This document shows, in pieces, positions 60,329 through 64,000 of a stretch of DNA of 64,000 bases. How positions within the stretch are numbered: position 1 is the first letter of the stretch; every line of letters starts with the position of its first letter. The stretch is from Trema orientale (lineage: Eukaryota > Streptophyta > Magnoliopsida > Rosales > Cannabaceae): NCBI GenBank assembly GCA_002914845.1, contig JXTC01000051.1:997676-1061675 (forward strand), given 5' to 3'. The notes under the pieces were generated by a model that saw nothing but the letters and a program-made list of their open reading frames with translations, had not been told where the DNA came from and did not search any database. A program made the position numbers and the translations under genes.

Positions 60329-63300
60329 TAAAAGTCATTTCAGTAAAAAATTTGTAATGCTAGGATCATGTATCGAATGAAAGTAAAGGCATAAATCTCG
60401 GTGCAGAGTGAGAGGAACCCTAAACCATATGAGCCAGGTCTTCTGAGCCTTCAATTTCGGCTTGATTTGTTAGTCAGAGTGCTCCAAGCAGAAAAGGGAA
60501 ATAAATGCAAAAGAAGTGTAGCGAGGTCCAAGTTCTCCTTTGCTTACAATGTATACACTTTGGTCCAAAGAAATTTGGAGATTTTGTGGTGAAGTAGCTT
60601 GGGATTGTTCTCAGATTGATGATATAGATCGTAGATGAGCCAAGAATTGCTTTAATGATGATATTGATGATATGATACGAAATAATATAGAGAAGCTAAG
60701 AAGTGCTTTAATGAAGTAGCTATCATGGATAATTTTTCATATGCTACCATGGCTAATGACATCGAGAGAAAAAGGAAAAAATTGCAAAACAAATTTGCAT
60801 CTCACCTGACTAGAAATTTCGTGTGCTTTAGTTAATGACGGTTCGGAATCTAAACTGGTTTTCTTTAGTAGCTCTGGAATTTTTCTTGTAATCTGGATAT
60901 GAATCTCCCCTCTTTTCACCCCTTGGAGGGGTATCCACTTGTCAGACATCTCGTTCGGAGGCAATCTCTGATATTCCACAACACAGTCACCTATACTTGA
61001 CGTAGGCAGCAAAGCATTGTGGTCTTTGACATACAACATTAGGGGACTGCCATCATCTGGAAACTCCAAAGTCTGATTCCACTTCGGATGCAAAGTTTTA
61101 TACATAACCTGCAAGATACATTGAGGAATATTAAGTAGAGCATTAAAACAAAGCAAGAGAAGGGGAAACAACTACTTGGATAGAGCTACAAAACCAATTA
61201 CCTAAATATTATGCAAAATCATCACCAAAAACATGTTCCACTATAAAGTAGCATTTCTTAGTTACTTCAATAACATGTTCCACTTTTCACTTTCAAAACT
61301 GAAGACAATAATGAAGGAAAGCACTTATAAAGTAGATGGTTGGAGCTCATGCTTGTGTCTAGCTGCTTAGATTTAAGGTGAAGCAGAAAAGGATATAATG
61401 TTGTTACAGATAAGAAAAGCTACAAGTTTGTCATAATGAGTAACTTATTATCCCACAATCAAAATTACTAAAGTATTGATTCAAATATAAAGTAGTTGCA
61501 CTATTGTCTAAGAAAAAACTCAGGGAACAAATAGTTGTAAGGGGCTCATCATTTTATTATGCAACAGACGATGTAGTGTTTCGTACCTTTGTTCTTTTCT
61601 TCAAGTTCCCGTATTGAACTCTTACGTATGGATCACTTGTCCCTCGAAGATCAGCTGCAATGAGGTCTTTTGCTTCAATGAGAACAAGCTCAATCCATCC
61701 ATTTCCTGATCCCATGGATGAACCCTGAACATATAGAAGAGGAAGAGTCAAAAAAAAAAAAAAAAAATTTGTTTAGCAACATTATCAGGAGTAACAAAGT
61801 TAACAGTTATATTAGCATCTGTTAGCCATTTGCGTCAGGCTACTGCATTTTGGTATATTTTAATCAAATAAGTGGAAACATTATTCATTTATATCTGATA
61901 ATTCCATACCCTTGACCCTTCAAAGTCTTCGACTCTGACTGCTTCTATTTGAAGCCTTAGATCTCCGGAACTGACTTTTTCAAGAGGGATCCACACATCC
62001 CTGACTGACCCCTCAACAAGTCCTTCCAAGTTTACTCGTGCACTACCAATGTTGTCATCACCAAAGATTTCTTCGCTGAAGCATTTTATCTTTAGGTATT
62101 CACCTTCTCCTATTTCATCAAATTCAAACTTTTGATTCCATACAGGATTAGAAGAATGAGCTGTTCTTGTTCTTTGAATAGCCTGAAAAGAAGTATCAAG
62201 AACACAAATGGTTTTATATCATTCAGGTTTCGAAAATATGTTGAGATCTTCATTCATACATCAGAGGATATTATGAAGGAAAGAGAAACCTACCTTTCCA
62301 TATTGCAATTTAATATATGGATCACATTTCCCAGATCTATCTCTCATACCAAGATCCTTGCCTTCCACAACTGTAATGTAAATTTTCCTTCCAGTTCTAG
62401 ACAGAAAATTTGAGGAGCCATATAGCGATTGTCGGGAACTAATACGAAAGTTGTTCAAGCTGTGTGAACCATCAGAGAATTGCCACTCTTTTAAGACGAG
62501 CTTCACTGTCAACTGCAATCCATGGAATAAATTTTTAAAAGAATTTATTATTTGATAAGAGAACGAGTCAAGTACACAAACAAACATACATGTGTCTGTG
62601 TGTGAACAGAGAAAGAGAACAAATTCTGAAATTTGAACCAAATTCTGATTCGGTGGTAGACGTAAAAAGGTTGACCGAGTAATTGACATCATATTGTACA
62701 TGAACATGTGCCTCTTTTTTTTTTCTTTTTTTTTTATTTAAATAAAACTTGTGCCTTCTTTTATACCTTGTTTTCTTTTTTTTTCCCTTCTTTTTTTTTT
62801 TTTTTTTCTTATAATGCTAAATAAACAACTAAGCAAAGGTCTCAATCAGAAGACGCACCCACTGAAAACTGGTTTCAACTTTCAGGAAACAAAGGCAATC
62901 AGTAGCAGAAATACTTTTAATCTCTTAAACTAAAACGGTACACAAAAAAGTTCACAAAGTCTGCAACTATTTTGATAAACATAACTTCAAAGATTTGAAT
63001 AACTTACCTCCCCTGAACTGACACCCTCAAATGGAACGACCATTTCAACTTCTTTTCCACAAAAGTCAGCCTGCTTGGCTATTACACTGGAGTCGGGTCC
63101 TATAGCCCAAAATATTGTGGAGTCATCTTTATTATAACTCAGCTGTTCATAGAGGAGAAATGTCAAGACAGTAGCAAGCTGATGTAGTAACCGACATAGA
63201 GAGTATATATACAACCGAGGGAAATGAACTGAACAATTTTAATGCATGAATAGGTGAAAAAGCATGTGTTGAAGTAATACTCCAAATAAAGGTTTAGTCC

Positions 63301-63977
63301 AGAAAACTTTCTTGAAAATGAAAAGCATATTTCACCGATGCGGCTTCTCAACTTCCTACTGTGTTACCAAACTATTTAGACGCATTATTTTATCCTCTGC
63401 TGCCAGAAAAAAGCAAATCACATGTATAACATTGAACGCAAGTTCATACCTGATATTGGACTAGTGTCCCAAACATATCAAATTTCAACTTATGCATTTT
63501 CTAGAAAACCAGCTCATATAATATGCCAAATTAATCTTGGACAAAGTCATTATCGGATACCTTTATTTCACAACTTGCCAAATAATCATACTTCACATTG
63601 CTTGGGGTACACTCGTAAAGGTGGAACCGCAAGATTCCTGTTTCTTCATGTAAAACCATATTAAACGTGGAATCCCATCTAGGAGAAGACCCAGTTCTTG
63701 AAGTGGTTCTCCTAGTCAACTCTTCAAGTTCAACCTCAACAAATGTCTGCAAATCTCGATCAACAAAATGCTCCTCTGAACTTCGATCAGGAGAATTCTC
63801 TTGCTTTCGGGAGGGGCTTCCTCTCAAGCTACTTCTAAAAAGTTTACTTGCTGAAATGACTGTTACATAAATAATTCCGCCAACAGCCTTTTTCTGTAAG
63901 TCCACTGCCGGCAAAGAGAAACAACGACGACGAGGTTCAACCATTGTCTTGACCAAGGTTTCAGTAAAGATCTTAAC
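60040..63977 (-). CDS. NTMC2T3: Three-C2-domain membrane-tether protein, NTMC2 type 3-like (5' part outside window)
   Basis: Seven 3' exons (63561-63977, 63008-63142, 62294-62512, 61910-62182, 61587-61724, 60806-61108, 60040-60261), all phase 0, give 568 C-terminal residues. The first visible exon starts after an acceptor, so the gene continues past the right edge. It opens with VKIFTETLVKTMVEPRRRC, like the end of an SMP lipid-transfer domain, then a first C2 (GGIIYVTVISASKLF). A second C2 begins GRKIYITVVEGKDLGMRDRS and includes CDPYIKLQYGK; a third begins GWIELVLIEAKDLIAADLRG and includes SDPYVRVQYG. The DRSGKCDPY and DLRGTSDPY acidic loops suggest Ca2+/phospholipid binding. The last exon is a Glu/Leu-rich coiled coil. 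N-terminal TM-SMP-C2 proteins (NTMC2/synaptotagmin-like) sit at ER-plasma membrane or similar contacts. I recall this layout for At3g18370. Confidence 0.9.
60301..60330. repeat. (AAT)n microsatellite in the last intron of the C2 gene
   Basis: About nine AAT/ATA triplets in the intron between the last two exons. Likely polymorphic in length; outside coding sequence. Confidence 0.85.
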
Positions 63978-64000
63978 CTATGAGAGAGACATAACCTTTT

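Overview
The window is nuclear DNA of a flowering plant, almost certainly a eudicot. It is very AT-rich, its genes have many short introns with GT..AG borders, and most of the rest is decayed DNA transposons, MITEs and SINEs. Four protein-coding genes can be modelled exon by exon; the fourth is cut by the right edge. Three of them (a NAC factor, a CRM-domain splicing factor and a three-C2 membrane-tether protein) look like the products I recall for Arabidopsis At3g18400, At3g18390 and At3g18370. If so, the window keeps a conserved gene block, stretched here by transposons and with an ESP1/CstF64-like gene between the first two. Locus numbers are from memory and were not searched.

Layout. 1-16.4 kb has no gene: a MULE-like element, a retroposon, a Tourist-like MITE, a cluster of a GTAACC-rich repeat, an 11-copy tandem array (7.3-8.9 kb) and a CACTA-like element (to 12158). 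16459-19232 (+) is the NAC gene. 19.2-24.0 kb holds MITEs and AT-rich spacer. 24016-27217 (+) is an ESP1-like gene (CstF64-like, no RRM), followed by a MITE and a hAT-type MITE. 29652-34447 (-) is the CRM gene. 34.5-60 kb is gene-poor and transposon-rich. 60040-63977 (-) is the 3' part of the C2 gene.

The most striking structure is at 45.0-49.4 kb: a 4.3-kb Mutator-like element with a perfect 9-bp target-site duplication (TSD). It contains a fold-back repeat that itself holds a hAT-type MITE (perfect 8-bp TSD), a second 719-bp Mutator-like element (perfect 9-bp TSD) carrying GC-rich gene-like DNA, and another fold-back repeat. A second notable pattern is a composite repeat at 5-9 kb and again at 50.7-52.3 kb, each time followed by a tandem array of AAACCAAATTGGTTTC-type units.

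The genes are not an operon. Three act at different levels: NAC in transcription, ESP1-like in mRNA 3'-end processing, CRM in organelle intron splicing. The C2 protein probably acts at membrane contact sites. No CRISPR array, rRNA, convincing tRNA gene or bacterial-type system was seen.
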